DNA of 64,000 nt. It comes from Paenibacillus polysaccharolyticus (GTDB taxonomy: Bacteria > Bacillota > Bacilli > Paenibacillales > Paenibacillaceae). The DNA lies in the NCBI RefSeq assembly GCF_900102085.1, contig NZ_FMVM01000015.1, positions 147,715-211,714 on the forward strand. Reading direction: 5' to 3'. Under the pieces are notes generated by a model, which saw only the letters and a list, made by a program, of their open reading frames with translations, did no database searches and was not told the DNA's origin. Shown in pieces: positions 51,172-59,661 of this stretch. The position numbers were made by a program, and so were the translations under genes. Numbering within the stretch: the first letter of the stretch is position 1; every line of letters starts with the position of its first letter.

Positions 51172-51829
51172 GATGTCATTTTGTCTCTACCCATGAACAC
51201 ATCCATACTTGTGGTTTACCTCAATCATTTCCTCATGGTCACTTTTAATGTAATCAGCCATCCCTTTTTAGTCACTTTATGAGTTCAGCAATCCAAAACC
51301 TCACCTTTTTACGACATAGCAGCTCATGAGGTTGAAAAGGACTAACTACTAATCTTCCACTTTTCCACTTACTCACATCAATTCACTTTCAGTTTATCCA
51401 CAGCGAAGTTATTCACATCGCAAGTCGACTTTTGCACATCATTTAGCATCTTTCGACGGATATCCTGTGTATAAAAGTTTTTGGTACTTTAGGTCATGCT
51501 GTCGAAAATTAAACAATTTATAAACAATATATTGTGTTGTGACTAAAAATTATACACAAGTTATTGAATTTGTGGATAAAATCTCGCCATACGTTGAAAT
51601 GCGGGGCTTCTTTTGCTATGATTGTATTACTTTTGGATGTGAATATGTGATCTGACCCATAATATTATCAACAGCCTGTGGATAAAGTTGTGAACAATTT
51701 TCCGTTGTTCCTTCTTTTTTTGTTTTTGACCTGTGGGAGTTTGGGGATAAATTCGGCAATATATCTCGTATTTCGACACTGCATCATGGCTTAAGCCACA
51801 CTTGGAACATGTAAAAGGAGTGACAGTCT
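51172..51829. other. oriC: oriC: DnaA box cluster upstream of dnaA
   Basis: Consensus-type DnaA boxes lie at 51394-51402 (TTATCCACA), 51409-51417 (TTATTCACA), 51430-51438 (TTTTGCACA), 51466-51474 (inverted, TGTGTATAA), 51550-51558 (TTATACACA), 51571-51579 (inverted, TGTGGATAA) and 51677-51685 (inverted). Imperfect ones lie near 51665, 51689 and 51741. Spo0A boxes TGTCGAA lie at 51500-51506 and, inverted, at 51772-51778, with a weaker CGTCGAA at 51452-51458. The first 200 bp after the gnt terminator show nothing notable. Confidence 0.88.
51726..51753 (+). promoter_or_regulatory. Candidate dnaA promoter
   Basis: TTGACC (51726-51731) and TAAATT (51748-51753) are 16 bp apart. A DnaA-box-like TGGGGATAA overlaps the -10, which would allow autoregulation by DnaA. 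Confidence 0.5.
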
Positions 51830-53176
51830 GTGGACAGCCATACTTCTGATTTATGGCAGCAAATTTTATCAATCATACAAAATAAACTCAGCAAACCCAG
51901 CTTCGACACCTGGTTCAAAGCAACCAAGGCCACCAAGCTGAACGATCAGACCATCGTCATCTCCGCCCCAACTACGTTTGCCGTCGAATGGCTGGAGAGC
52001 CGTTACACCAAACTGGTTGGTTCGACGGTCTATGAACTGCTTGGCAAACAGGTCGATGTGAAATTTGTCATCGAGGAGAACAAACCTGTAGAACCAGATC
52101 CGCAGTTGCCGGCACCGACGCCGACAGTCGTTCAGGAAGAAGCCGTGCTCAGCATGCTGAATCCTAAATATACGTTCGACACCTTTGTCATTGGGCCGGG
52201 TAACCGTTTTGCCCACGCCGCATCGCTGGCGGTCGCTGAAGCGCCCGCCAAAGCCTACAATCCTCTTTTCCTATATGGAGGCGTAGGACTTGGCAAAACC
52301 CACTTGATGCATGCCATCGGACATTATATTTTGGAGCATAATCCGAGTAGCAAGGTGGTTTATTTGTCATCTGAGAAATTCACGAATGAGTTCATCAACT
52401 CCATCCGTGATAATCGCGGGGAAAGCTTCCGGAACAAGTACCGGAGCGTAGATATACTGCTTATTGATGATATTCAGTTCCTGGCCGGGAAAGAATCAAC
52501 ACAAGAGGAATTTTTCCATACGTTTAATGCGCTGCATGAGGAACGGAAGCAGATCATCATCTCCAGCGATAGACCACCTAAGGAAATTCCAACCCTGGAG
52601 GAGCGGCTGCGCTCCCGGTTTGAGTGGGGGTTAATTACGGATATTCAGCCTCCGGATCTGGAGACGCGGATTGCGATTTTGCGTAAAAAAGCGCGTGCGG
52701 AGAATCTGGATATTCCAAATGAAGCGATGATGTACATCGCCAATCAGATTGATACGAACATTCGGGAGCTTGAAGGAGCCCTGATTCGTGTCGTTGCTTA
52801 CTCTTCACTGACCAATCAGGACGTTAGTTCTCATCTGGCCGCTGAAGCACTGAAGGATATTATTCCTTCAAGCCGTCCCAAAATGATCACGATTCAAGAC
52901 ATCCAACAAAAGGTCGGCGAATACTACAGCCTCAAGCTTGAAGATTTCAAAGCACGGAAACGGACAAAAGCTGTTGCTTTTCCTAGACAGATCGCTATGT
53001 ATCTCTCTCGTGAACTGACAGACTTTTCTCTGCCCAAAATCGGGGAGGCTTTTGGAGGACGAGATCATACCACGGTCATTCATGCCCATGAAAAAATCTC
53101 TCAAGCGATCAAGAACGATCAAGATCTCTATAAAGTTATCAACAACTTAACCGAAAAAATTAAGAATCCAACCTGA
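51830..53176 (+). CDS. dnaA: Chromosomal replication initiator DnaA
   Basis: DnaA binds DnaA boxes and opens the origin. Domain I is about 1-85 (LWQQILSIIQNKLSKPSFDTWF). A short Pro/Glu-rich domain II follows. Domain III is the AAA+ core: YTFDTFVIGPGNRFAHAAS, Walker A GGVGLGKTH, Walker B LLIDDIQFLAGKE, arginine finger region LRSRFEWGL. Domain IV ends with the signature GGRDHTTVIHAHEKI. The 448 residues are normal. The start is GTG 51830, about 10 nt after AAAGGAG. It is flanked by DnaA box clusters on both sides. Confidence 0.98.
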   Translation: MDSHTSDLWQQILSIIQNKLSKPSFDTWFKATKATKLNDQTIVISAPTTFAVEWLESRYTKLVGSTVYELLGKQVDVKFVIEENKPVEPDPQLPAPTPTVVQEEAVLSMLNPKYTFDTFVIGPGNRFAHAASLAVAEAPAKAYNPLFLYGGVGLGKTHLMHAIGHYILEHNPSSKVVYLSSEKFTNEFINSIRDNRGESFRNKYRSVDILLIDDIQFLAGKESTQEEFFHTFNALHEERKQIIISSDRPPKEIPTLEERLRSRFEWGLITDIQPPDLETRIAILRKKARAENLDIPNEAMMYIANQIDTNIRELEGALIRVVAYSSLTNQDVSSHLAAEALKDIIPSSRPKMITIQDIQQKVGEYYSLKLEDFKARKRTKAVAFPRQIAMYLSRELTDFSLPKIGEAFGGRDHTTVIHAHEKISQAIKNDQDLYKVINNLTEKIKNPT

Positions 53177-53185
53177 ACAAGTCCC

Positions 53186-53300
53186 AAGCCTATGCACAAC
53201 GTGTACACATGTGGATAGGCTTAATTTTATGGGTTTAACCCTACTTATCCACATATTCAGTGCCCCTATTACTATTATTACTATAAAGATCTAAAGATAT
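53186..53300 (+). other. oriC: Predicted DNA unwinding element of oriC (dnaA-dnaN gap)
   Basis: A hairpin with arms AAGCCTAT/ATAGGCTT (53186-53193 and 53215-53222) may end dnaA transcripts. DnaA boxes TGTGGATAG (53210-53218, inverted) and TTATCCACA (53245-53253) are followed by a short GC patch (GTGCCCC) and then by ATT-ACT-ATT-ATT-ACT triplets (about 53267-53283), which resemble the DnaA-trio unwinding motif of Bacillus. The remaining gap to dnaN shows a small hairpin AGATATCT and nothing else. Confidence 0.75.
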
Positions 53301-53408
53301 CTTCTCCAAAAAGCCGTTGCAAAGCACGGCCTTCGGCCTTTCGATAAACACCTTTTTAAGACCAAAACAAAACCAAAAACATCTAACAAATCCGCTAGGA
53401 GTGAAACC

Positions 53409-54551
53409 ATGAAAATCAGCATAATGAAAAGTTATCTTAACGAATCCATTCAACAAGTATCCAAAGCGATCTCAAGTCGTACGACGATCCCCATTCTGAG
53501 CGGTATCAAATTCGACGTGAATCACCAAGGTGTAACGTTGACAGCAAGTGACACAGATATCTCCATTCAGTCATTTATCCCACTTGAAGAGGGAGACAAA
53601 AGTGTGGTGCAAGTAGAACAACCGGGTAGCGTTGTTCTGCCAGCCAAATTTTTCGTAGAGATCATCAAAAAGTTGCCTTCGCAGGAAGTACACATGGAAG
53701 TCAAAGAAAACTTCAACACTTTTATTTCGGCAGGTGCAACGGAGATTCAACTGGTAGGTCTGGACCCGGAAGAGTTCCCGGTACTGCCAAGCATTGAAGA
53801 AAACCAAACGGTCTCCATTCCTGGAGATTTGCTGAAAAATATGATTAAACAGACCGTGTTCTCCATTTCCACCCATGAAACAACACCTATTCTGACAGGT
53901 GTACTCTGGAGTCTTGGTGATAACGAGTTGAAATTTGTGGCAACGGACCGTCACCGTCTTGCTACACGTGCGGCAATGCTGGATAATGCAGAAGGTATCC
54001 GTTTCAACAACGTCGTCATTTCCGGTAAAACACTAAACGAGCTGAGTAAAATCGTTCCCGACCAGAACACGCTTGTGGATATCGTTGTCGCAGATAATCA
54101 GGTGTTGTTTAAAATTGACCGTGTACTTTTCTACTCCCGTATTTTGGACGGAACATATCCGGATACTTCTAGAATTATTCCAACGTCATACAAAACAGAA
54201 CTTGTTTTGGACACAAAAAAATTAAGTGAATCGATTGACCGGGCTTATTTGCTGTCGCGTGAGGAAAAAACAAACATTGTGCGCATGCAGACGATGGACT
54301 CCGGCACGATTGAAATATCCTCCAGCTCCTCTGAGCTTGGTAAAGTAAGAGAAGAGATTGAGCCGGCTGAATTTTCGGGTGAACCGCTCAAGATCTCGTT
54401 TAACTCCAAATACATGCTGGATGTGCTGAAAGTGGTGGAGAGTGAGCAACTGATGATTGCCTTTACGGGTGTCATGAGTCCCATTATCTTGAAACCGCTC
54501 GACGACAGTCAGAGCCTATACGTCATCCTGCCTTACCGGACGACCAATTAA
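53409..54551 (+). CDS. dnaN: DNA polymerase III beta sliding clamp
   Basis: The beta clamp encircles DNA and tethers polymerases. Three clamp domains of about 125 residues each are seen: MKISIMKSYLNESIQQVSKAISSRTTIPIL, the FSISTHETTPILTGVLW segment at the start of domain 2, and the C-terminal SPIILKPLDDSQSLYVILPYRT. It has 380 residues. The ATG follows TAGGAGTG. Its place after dnaA is the universal order. Confidence 0.98.
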   Translation: MKISIMKSYLNESIQQVSKAISSRTTIPILSGIKFDVNHQGVTLTASDTDISIQSFIPLEEGDKSVVQVEQPGSVVLPAKFFVEIIKKLPSQEVHMEVKENFNTFISAGATEIQLVGLDPEEFPVLPSIEENQTVSIPGDLLKNMIKQTVFSISTHETTPILTGVLWSLGDNELKFVATDRHRLATRAAMLDNAEGIRFNNVVISGKTLNELSKIVPDQNTLVDIVVADNQVLFKIDRVLFYSRILDGTYPDTSRIIPTSYKTELVLDTKKLSESIDRAYLLSREEKTNIVRMQTMDSGTIEISSSSSELGKVREEIEPAEFSGEPLKISFNSKYMLDVLKVVESEQLMIAFTGVMSPIILKPLDDSQSLYVILPYRTTN

Positions 54552-54569
54552 CGAAAGGAAGATCACACG

Positions 54570-54785
54570 ATGAAGCAAGTATCGATTCGAACGGAATATA
54601 TTAAGCTTGACCAATTTTTGAAACTAGCAGACTGCATCCCTACGGGAGGTATGGCAAAAGCCCTCCTCCAAGAAGGGCTTGTTCGTGTGAATAAAGAGGC
54701 TGAGGAACGCCGTGGACGGAAGTTATACCCTGGGGATATCGTAGAGGTAGACGGAGAAGGCACGTTCGAAGTGGTTGCGGAGTAA
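54570..54785 (+). CDS. yaaA: YaaA, S4-domain RNA-binding protein
   Basis: This 71-residue protein is a single S4 domain: YIKLDQFLKLADCIPTGGMAKALLQEGLVRVNKEAEERRGRKLYPGDIVEV. The family lies between dnaN and recF in Bacillales and is thought to bind RNA or ribosomes; its task is not established. It starts 18 bp after dnaN with AAAGGAAG upstream. Confidence 0.95.
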   Translation: MKQVSIRTEYIKLDQFLKLADCIPTGGMAKALLQEGLVRVNKEAEERRGRKLYPGDIVEVDGEGTFEVVAE

Positions 54786-54843
54786 AAGACCAAGGTGCAA
54801 TCCTGCTGCCTCCTGACGGACGGGATAAAAGGGAGGTTAATGC

Positions 54844-55956
54844 GTGTTTGTAAACAGCATAGAGTTGCAGCAATTCCGCAATTATGAGCATCTGAAGCTG
54901 GAATCATTTGGACCCGTCAATCTGTTGATTGGACAAAATGCCCAAGGCAAGACCAATCTGGCCGAGGCTATTTTTGTGCTGGCACTCACCAAGAGCCACC
55001 GCACCTCCCGAGATAAGGAACTGATCCGTTTTGGGGAAGAACGGTCAAGGCTCACCGCCGAGGTTGACAAAAAATACGGAGCAGTTAAGCTGGAGCTGTC
55101 CTTATCACAGCAAGGGAAAAAGGCAAAGATTAACGGTCTGGAGCAACGTAAATTAAGCGATTTTGTCGGCTCTCTCAACGTGGTGATGTTTGCCCCCGAG
55201 GATCTGGAGATTGTCAAAGGCACACCTGGGGTTCGCCGCCGGTTCCTTGACATGGAGATCGGGCAGGTGGCTCCAGGTTATCTCTATCATCTGCAGCAGT
55301 ATCAGAAAGTGCTGGTGCAACGGAATAATCTACTCAAGCAACTGTGGGGAAAAGGGGATTCAGTTCAAGCGATGCTGGAAATCTGGAACGAACAGCTTGC
55401 AGAGCACGGTGTTAAAATCGTCAAAAAAAGGAAACAATTCATAAAGAAACTTCAAAAGTGGGCAGAAACGATCCATCAGGGGATTACTGGAGGTGGAGAA
55501 GTTCTGCGTCTGGCCTACCTTCCCTCCTTCAGCGAAGCCGCTGAGGAAGATGAAGCTGTCTTAATGGAGCAATTTATGATAAAATTATCACAAATGAAAG
55601 AGCAGGAGATTCGCCGGGGCACAACGCTGAGTGGGCCACATCGGGATGACCTGTCCTTTTTCATTAACGAACGGGAAGTACAAACGTATGGCTCTCAGGG
55701 GCAGCAACGCACAACAGCGTTGTCTCTTAAGCTTGCGGAGATTGAACTGATTCATGAAGAGATCGGGGAATATCCGGTTCTGTTGCTGGATGACGTATTA
55801 TCCGAACTTGATCCTTTTCGTCAGACCCAGCTGATCGAAACATTCCAAAGCAAGGTACAGACTTTTATTACCGCTACGGGAATCGAGAGCCTGAACGTTG
55901 ACAAGCTTAAAGACGCTAGTATCTATCACGTTCATGCCGGACAGGTGGAACGCTAA
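54844..55956 (+). CDS. recF: DNA replication and repair protein RecF
   Basis: RecF loads RecA at gaps with RecO and RecR. It is an SMC-like ATPase: Walker A LIGQNAQGKTNLAEAI at about 27-42, signature GSQGQQRTTALSLKLAE, Walker B LLLDDVLSELD. NYEHLKLESFGPVNLLIG and TLSGPHRDDLSF are also typical. It has 370 residues. The start is GTG 54844, 7 nt after GGGAGG; the overlapping ATG is out of frame. Confidence 0.97.
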   Translation: MFVNSIELQQFRNYEHLKLESFGPVNLLIGQNAQGKTNLAEAIFVLALTKSHRTSRDKELIRFGEERSRLTAEVDKKYGAVKLELSLSQQGKKAKINGLEQRKLSDFVGSLNVVMFAPEDLEIVKGTPGVRRRFLDMEIGQVAPGYLYHLQQYQKVLVQRNNLLKQLWGKGDSVQAMLEIWNEQLAEHGVKIVKKRKQFIKKLQKWAETIHQGITGGGEVLRLAYLPSFSEAAEEDEAVLMEQFMIKLSQMKEQEIRRGTTLSGPHRDDLSFFINEREVQTYGSQGQQRTTALSLKLAEIELIHEEIGEYPVLLLDDVLSELDPFRQTQLIETFQSKVQTFITATGIESLNVDKLKDASIYHVHAGQVER

Positions 55957-55969
55957 GGGGTGAGGGCTT

Positions 55970-56218
55970 ATGTACATTCATCTGGGCGGTGAAAAAATCA
56001 TCCGTTCTTCTGAGTTGGTTGCTATTTTTGATATATCGATCGAGAAATCCTCAAAAATATCCAAGCAGTATGTTACACATGCCGAACAGGAAAAAACGGT
56101 CGAACATATCGGCGAAGAGGAAGCAAAGTCTATCGTGGTGACGAAAAACATTGTGTATTACTCACCGATTTCCTCTGCAACGCTCAAGAAGCGTGCGCAC
56201 CATTTTCCTGATTTATAG
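55970..56218 (+). CDS. remB: RemB (YaaB, DUF370-type) biofilm matrix regulator
   Basis: This 82-residue protein begins MYIHLGGEKIIRSSELVAIFD and has IVYYSPISSATLKKRA near the end, as in YaaB/RemB. RemB is a regulator of matrix genes in Bacillus, related to RemA. It lies 13 bp after recF and before gyrB, the usual place. Confidence 0.93.
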   Translation: MYIHLGGEKIIRSSELVAIFDISIEKSSKISKQYVTHAEQEKTVEHIGEEEAKSIVVTKNIVYYSPISSATLKKRAHHFPDL

Positions 56219-56308
56219 CGGATATTCAAGAGAGAATTTCTTTGTCTGCTAATATTCATAAGTTAACGCATATTCAAGATATTGAATCTATAGAAGTAGG
56301 TGAAAGGC

Positions 56309-58219
56309 ATGTCTATGAATCAACCGTCATATGATGCGAATGAAATTCAGGTCCTTGAAGGACTGGAAGCCGTACGTAAACGTCCGGGGATGTACATCGG
56401 TTCCACCAGTGCCAAAGGTCTGCATCATCTGGTCTGGGAAGTAGTGGACAACAGTATCGATGAAGCGCTGGCGGGTTACTGTGATCATATCGAGATCAAC
56501 ATCCATGAAGACAACAGTGTAACCGTTGTGGATAATGGACGGGGTATTCCAGTTGGCGAACATGCCAAAATGAAACGTCCAGCTCTGGAAGTCGTTATGA
56601 CTGTTCTTCATGCAGGGGGTAAATTCGGCGGCGGAGGGTACAAGGTATCCGGTGGTCTGCACGGTGTAGGTGTGTCCGTTGTTAACGCACTTTCTGAAAA
56701 AGTAGTCGTTACTGTAAAACGGGATGGTCATATCCATCAGCAGGAGTACCGCCGCGGTGCTCCGCAATATGATCTCAAAGTGATCGGCACAACCGACGAG
56801 ACGGGAACAACTGTGACGTTCCATCCCGATCCGGAGATTTTTACAGAAACTTTGGTATATGATTACGAAACATTGCTTACACGTGTCCGTGAGCTGGCGT
56901 TCCTGAACAAAGGAATCGGTCTGACTCTGACAGATGAGCGTACAGGTGTAACTAACTCCTTCATGTACGAAGGCGGGATCATTGAGTATGTATCCTTCTT
57001 GAATCAAAAGCGTGAAGTGTTGCATGAGAATCCGATCTACGTTGAAGGTTCACGGGATAACATTCAGGTGGAGGTTGCACTGCAATACAACGACAATTAC
57101 ACCGAGAATATTTATTCTTTTGCGAATAACATCAACACCCATGAGGGCGGAACGCACGAGTCAGGCTTTAAGAGTGCACTCACCCGGATTATTAATGACT
57201 ATGCCCGTAAGGCTGGTGTAATCAAGGATAGTACCGGCAATCTGTCTGGTGACGATGTGCGTGAAGGTCTGACGGCCATTATTTCGGTCAAAATTCCGGA
57301 ACCGCAATTCGAAGGACAAACAAAAACAAAGCTCGGAAACAGTGAAGTACGTGGTATTGTGGAGTCTTTGTTTGCAGAGAAGTTGCAGGAGTTCTTGGAA
57401 GAGAATCCTTCCGTATCCCGTCGTATTTTGGAAAAAGGATTGCAGGCTGCGCGTGCCCGTGAAGCGGCTCGTAAAGCTCGTGAACTGACACGCCGTAAAG
57501 GCGCGCTTGAAGTCAGCTCCCTGCCGGGTAAGCTGGCGGACTGTTCATCCAAAGATGCGTCCATCAGTGAATTGTACATCGTCGAGGGTGACTCTGCCGG
57601 CGGTTCAGCCAAACAGGGTCGTGACCGTCACTTCCAAGCTATTTTGCCGCTTCGTGGCAAGATCCTGAACGTGGAAAAGGCACGCCTTGACCGTATCCTG
57701 GGCAATGCCGAGATTCGTGCGATTATCACTGCGATGGGAACAGGGATCGGCGACGATTTTGACATCTCCAAAGCACGTTATCACAAAATCATTCTGATGA
57801 CCGATGCCGATGTCGATGGTGCCCATATCCGTACACTGTTGCTGACATTCTTGTATCGGTATATGCGCAAAATCATTGAGGCCGGTTATGTATATATTGC
57901 ACAGCCACCACTGTTCAAGATTGAGCGTAACAAAGTCATTCGTTATGCAGGCTCCGAGAAAGAGCGTGACGAGATTATTGCTTCCTTGGGTGAGAACGTC
58001 AAGTTCAACGTCCAGCGGTACAAAGGTCTAGGCGAGATGAATGCCGGACAGCTGTGGGAAACCACGATGGACCCGGAAAGCCGGACAATGTTGCAAGTAT
58101 CGATCAGTGATGCGATGCTCGCGGATGCCATGTTTGACACCTTGATGGGAGATAACGTCGAACCTCGTCGTGACTTCATCCAGGAGAATGCAAAATACGT
58201 GAAAAACCTCGATATTTAA
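56309..58219 (+). CDS. gyrB: DNA gyrase subunit B
   Basis: GyrB is the ATPase subunit of gyrase, which puts negative supercoils into DNA. The GHKL ATPase domain has EVVDNSIDEALAGYCD and DNGRGIPV, then GGKFGGGGYKVSGGLHGVG. The TOPRIM domain has VEGDSAGGSAKQGRDR, the PLRGKILNVEKA segment and MTDADVDGAHIRTL. It has 636 residues from ATG 56309, behind GTAGGTGA; an in-frame GTG three codons earlier is less likely. Confidence 0.98.
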   Translation: MSMNQPSYDANEIQVLEGLEAVRKRPGMYIGSTSAKGLHHLVWEVVDNSIDEALAGYCDHIEINIHEDNSVTVVDNGRGIPVGEHAKMKRPALEVVMTVLHAGGKFGGGGYKVSGGLHGVGVSVVNALSEKVVVTVKRDGHIHQQEYRRGAPQYDLKVIGTTDETGTTVTFHPDPEIFTETLVYDYETLLTRVRELAFLNKGIGLTLTDERTGVTNSFMYEGGIIEYVSFLNQKREVLHENPIYVEGSRDNIQVEVALQYNDNYTENIYSFANNINTHEGGTHESGFKSALTRIINDYARKAGVIKDSTGNLSGDDVREGLTAIISVKIPEPQFEGQTKTKLGNSEVRGIVESLFAEKLQEFLEENPSVSRRILEKGLQAARAREAARKARELTRRKGALEVSSLPGKLADCSSKDASISELYIVEGDSAGGSAKQGRDRHFQAILPLRGKILNVEKARLDRILGNAEIRAIITAMGTGIGDDFDISKARYHKIILMTDADVDGAHIRTLLLTFLYRYMRKIIEAGYVYIAQPPLFKIERNKVIRYAGSEKERDEIIASLGENVKFNVQRYKGLGEMNAGQLWETTMDPESRTMLQVSISDAMLADAMFDTLMGDNVEPRRDFIQENAKYVKNLDI

Positions 58220-58231
58220 CGAGTTGCGAAG

Positions 58232-58257
58232 AGGCGCCTGTGAGGGCGCCTTTTTTT
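58232..58257 (+). terminator. gyrB terminator
   Basis: Arms AGGCGCC/GGCGCCT with a six-base loop are followed by seven T. The hairpin could also serve the convergent ATP-grasp gene. Confidence 0.93.
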
Positions 58258-58282
58258 ATATTATGAGTGATAATGCACTTAT

Positions 58283-59236
58283 TTACCTGGCAGTCCGTCG
58301 TTTGATTGCGGAAGCCTGCGCTTTGGAAGCCTTCGAGGTTGTTTTTTTCGCTTTGCCTTTTTTGGAGGGTAAGCGTCCGTAAGCAATGGCATAACGTTTG
58401 ATTTTGCGGTAAGCCTCTTTATCGGGAAGCAGACCAAAGGCATAGATGCCAGGCAGTGTGTTGACCTCCAGAATCCAGGGACGCCCATGATCATCCAAAG
58501 CGATATCAATTCCAATCTCTTTGAGTCTGGGAAAAGAGCTTTGCAATTGGACAGCAGTATGGATACCGAGGCGGTGCAATTCATGCTCAAGCTTTTGATA
58601 TCCTTCCCTTTTGAGTTGTGGGAGTACAAGTTCTTCAAAGGTGGCCAGACGGCCGCCTCCATGGATATTGGTAATGATTTTGCCTGGCGCAGCAACCCGT
58701 CCGAGAATACCTGTTGTTTCCCAGCTATGCTGTGGGCTCTTCTGGGTTAACACACGCAGGTCAAAAGGTAATCCCTCATGTGTCATTAGTGGAATACCCT
58801 GTTGAATGATATAGTCACGTTTCTGAATACGTTCGTTCAATGCGTTCTCAAGTTCTGTGAGCGAATGAAAGACTCGCTCTTCAGTTCCATGTTGCAGATG
58901 ATAGGTCGTAATATCGGACATAGTCGGAGGAATAGGCTCTGATTCTACTGATTCAGGTGAGGTGGATTCGTCAGATGCTTCATCACTTATGGATTCAGCA
59001 GTTGAGTCTGCAGAACGAGGGACTGTGATTGTGGTGTGAACTGTCCTTACCCGCATCACACCATTACCGTAAGTTCCCCTGTCGGGTTTAATAAAATTGG
59101 CTGGGAATAACTCGGTCATTCGTTCTAGTGTTTGCGAGCTATATTTTCGGGTCACCGGTATATATTCATTGACATGACGACTGCGTTGCAAAATTGTTGT
59201 TTTAGTCCATTTGCTGGAGACACGCTGGATACTCAT
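58283..59236 (-). CDS. YheC/YheD-family ATP-grasp protein
   Basis: This protein belongs to the YheC/YheD ATP-grasp family, some members of which are spore-coat associated. Evidence is FPANFIKPDRGTYGNGVMRV near the start, FDLRVLTQKSPQHSWETTGILGRVA, ITNIHGGGRLATFEEL, and IGIDIALDDHGRPWILEVNTLPG with metal and ATP ligands. The start is ATG 59236 (MSIQRVSSKW, about 317 residues) after AAAGGA. An acidic Ser/Glu-rich insert of about 40 residues (roughly 72-110) interrupts the domain and is probably disordered. A basic Lys/Ala-rich tail ends it. It lies on the opposite strand between gyrB and gyrA. Substrate unknown. Confidence 0.85.
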   Translation of the reverse strand: MSIQRVSSKWTKTTILQRSRHVNEYIPVTRKYSSQTLERMTELFPANFIKPDRGTYGNGVMRVRTVHTTITVPRSADSTAESISDEASDESTSPESVESEPIPPTMSDITTYHLQHGTEERVFHSLTELENALNERIQKRDYIIQQGIPLMTHEGLPFDLRVLTQKSPQHSWETTGILGRVAAPGKIITNIHGGGRLATFEELVLPQLKREGYQKLEHELHRLGIHTAVQLQSSFPRLKEIGIDIALDDHGRPWILEVNTLPGIYAFGLLPDKEAYRKIKRYAIAYGRLPSKKGKAKKTTSKASKAQASAIKRRTAR

Positions 59237-59661
59237 GTGCATCAGTCCTTTCTTGTTTTGATCCGTTGTGCTGAGGGACATTATGCAGAAAATCAAAGGA
59301 CAAGAGATGATTTCAGTGGTATAATAGAGGAATATGGCGTTTTGTGCTGTCAGCCGATAAAATTGCAGTTTGATTGCCACGTGGGAACGGCTCTAGCCTT
59401 GATTGGACAGTACATATGCCGCTTTTCTAGCATTGTATGTGCAATTGCAGAGGAAGGCAGGGCGAACCCCCAGACACGCTCAAGTTCCTGGAAGAAAGGC
59501 TATTGCCCAGCGGACGTTTAATTGTGTAACTTTTGTGAAAGTAATATAATAAAGAGTAGCGTTCTTGCGCGGTTTTAGCCTTGTTAGGCTTTTCACATAT
59601 ATTAATTTTCTGGAAATGATTGATTTGGAACGTTTGTTGAAGGACAAGAAGGAGGTCCAGC

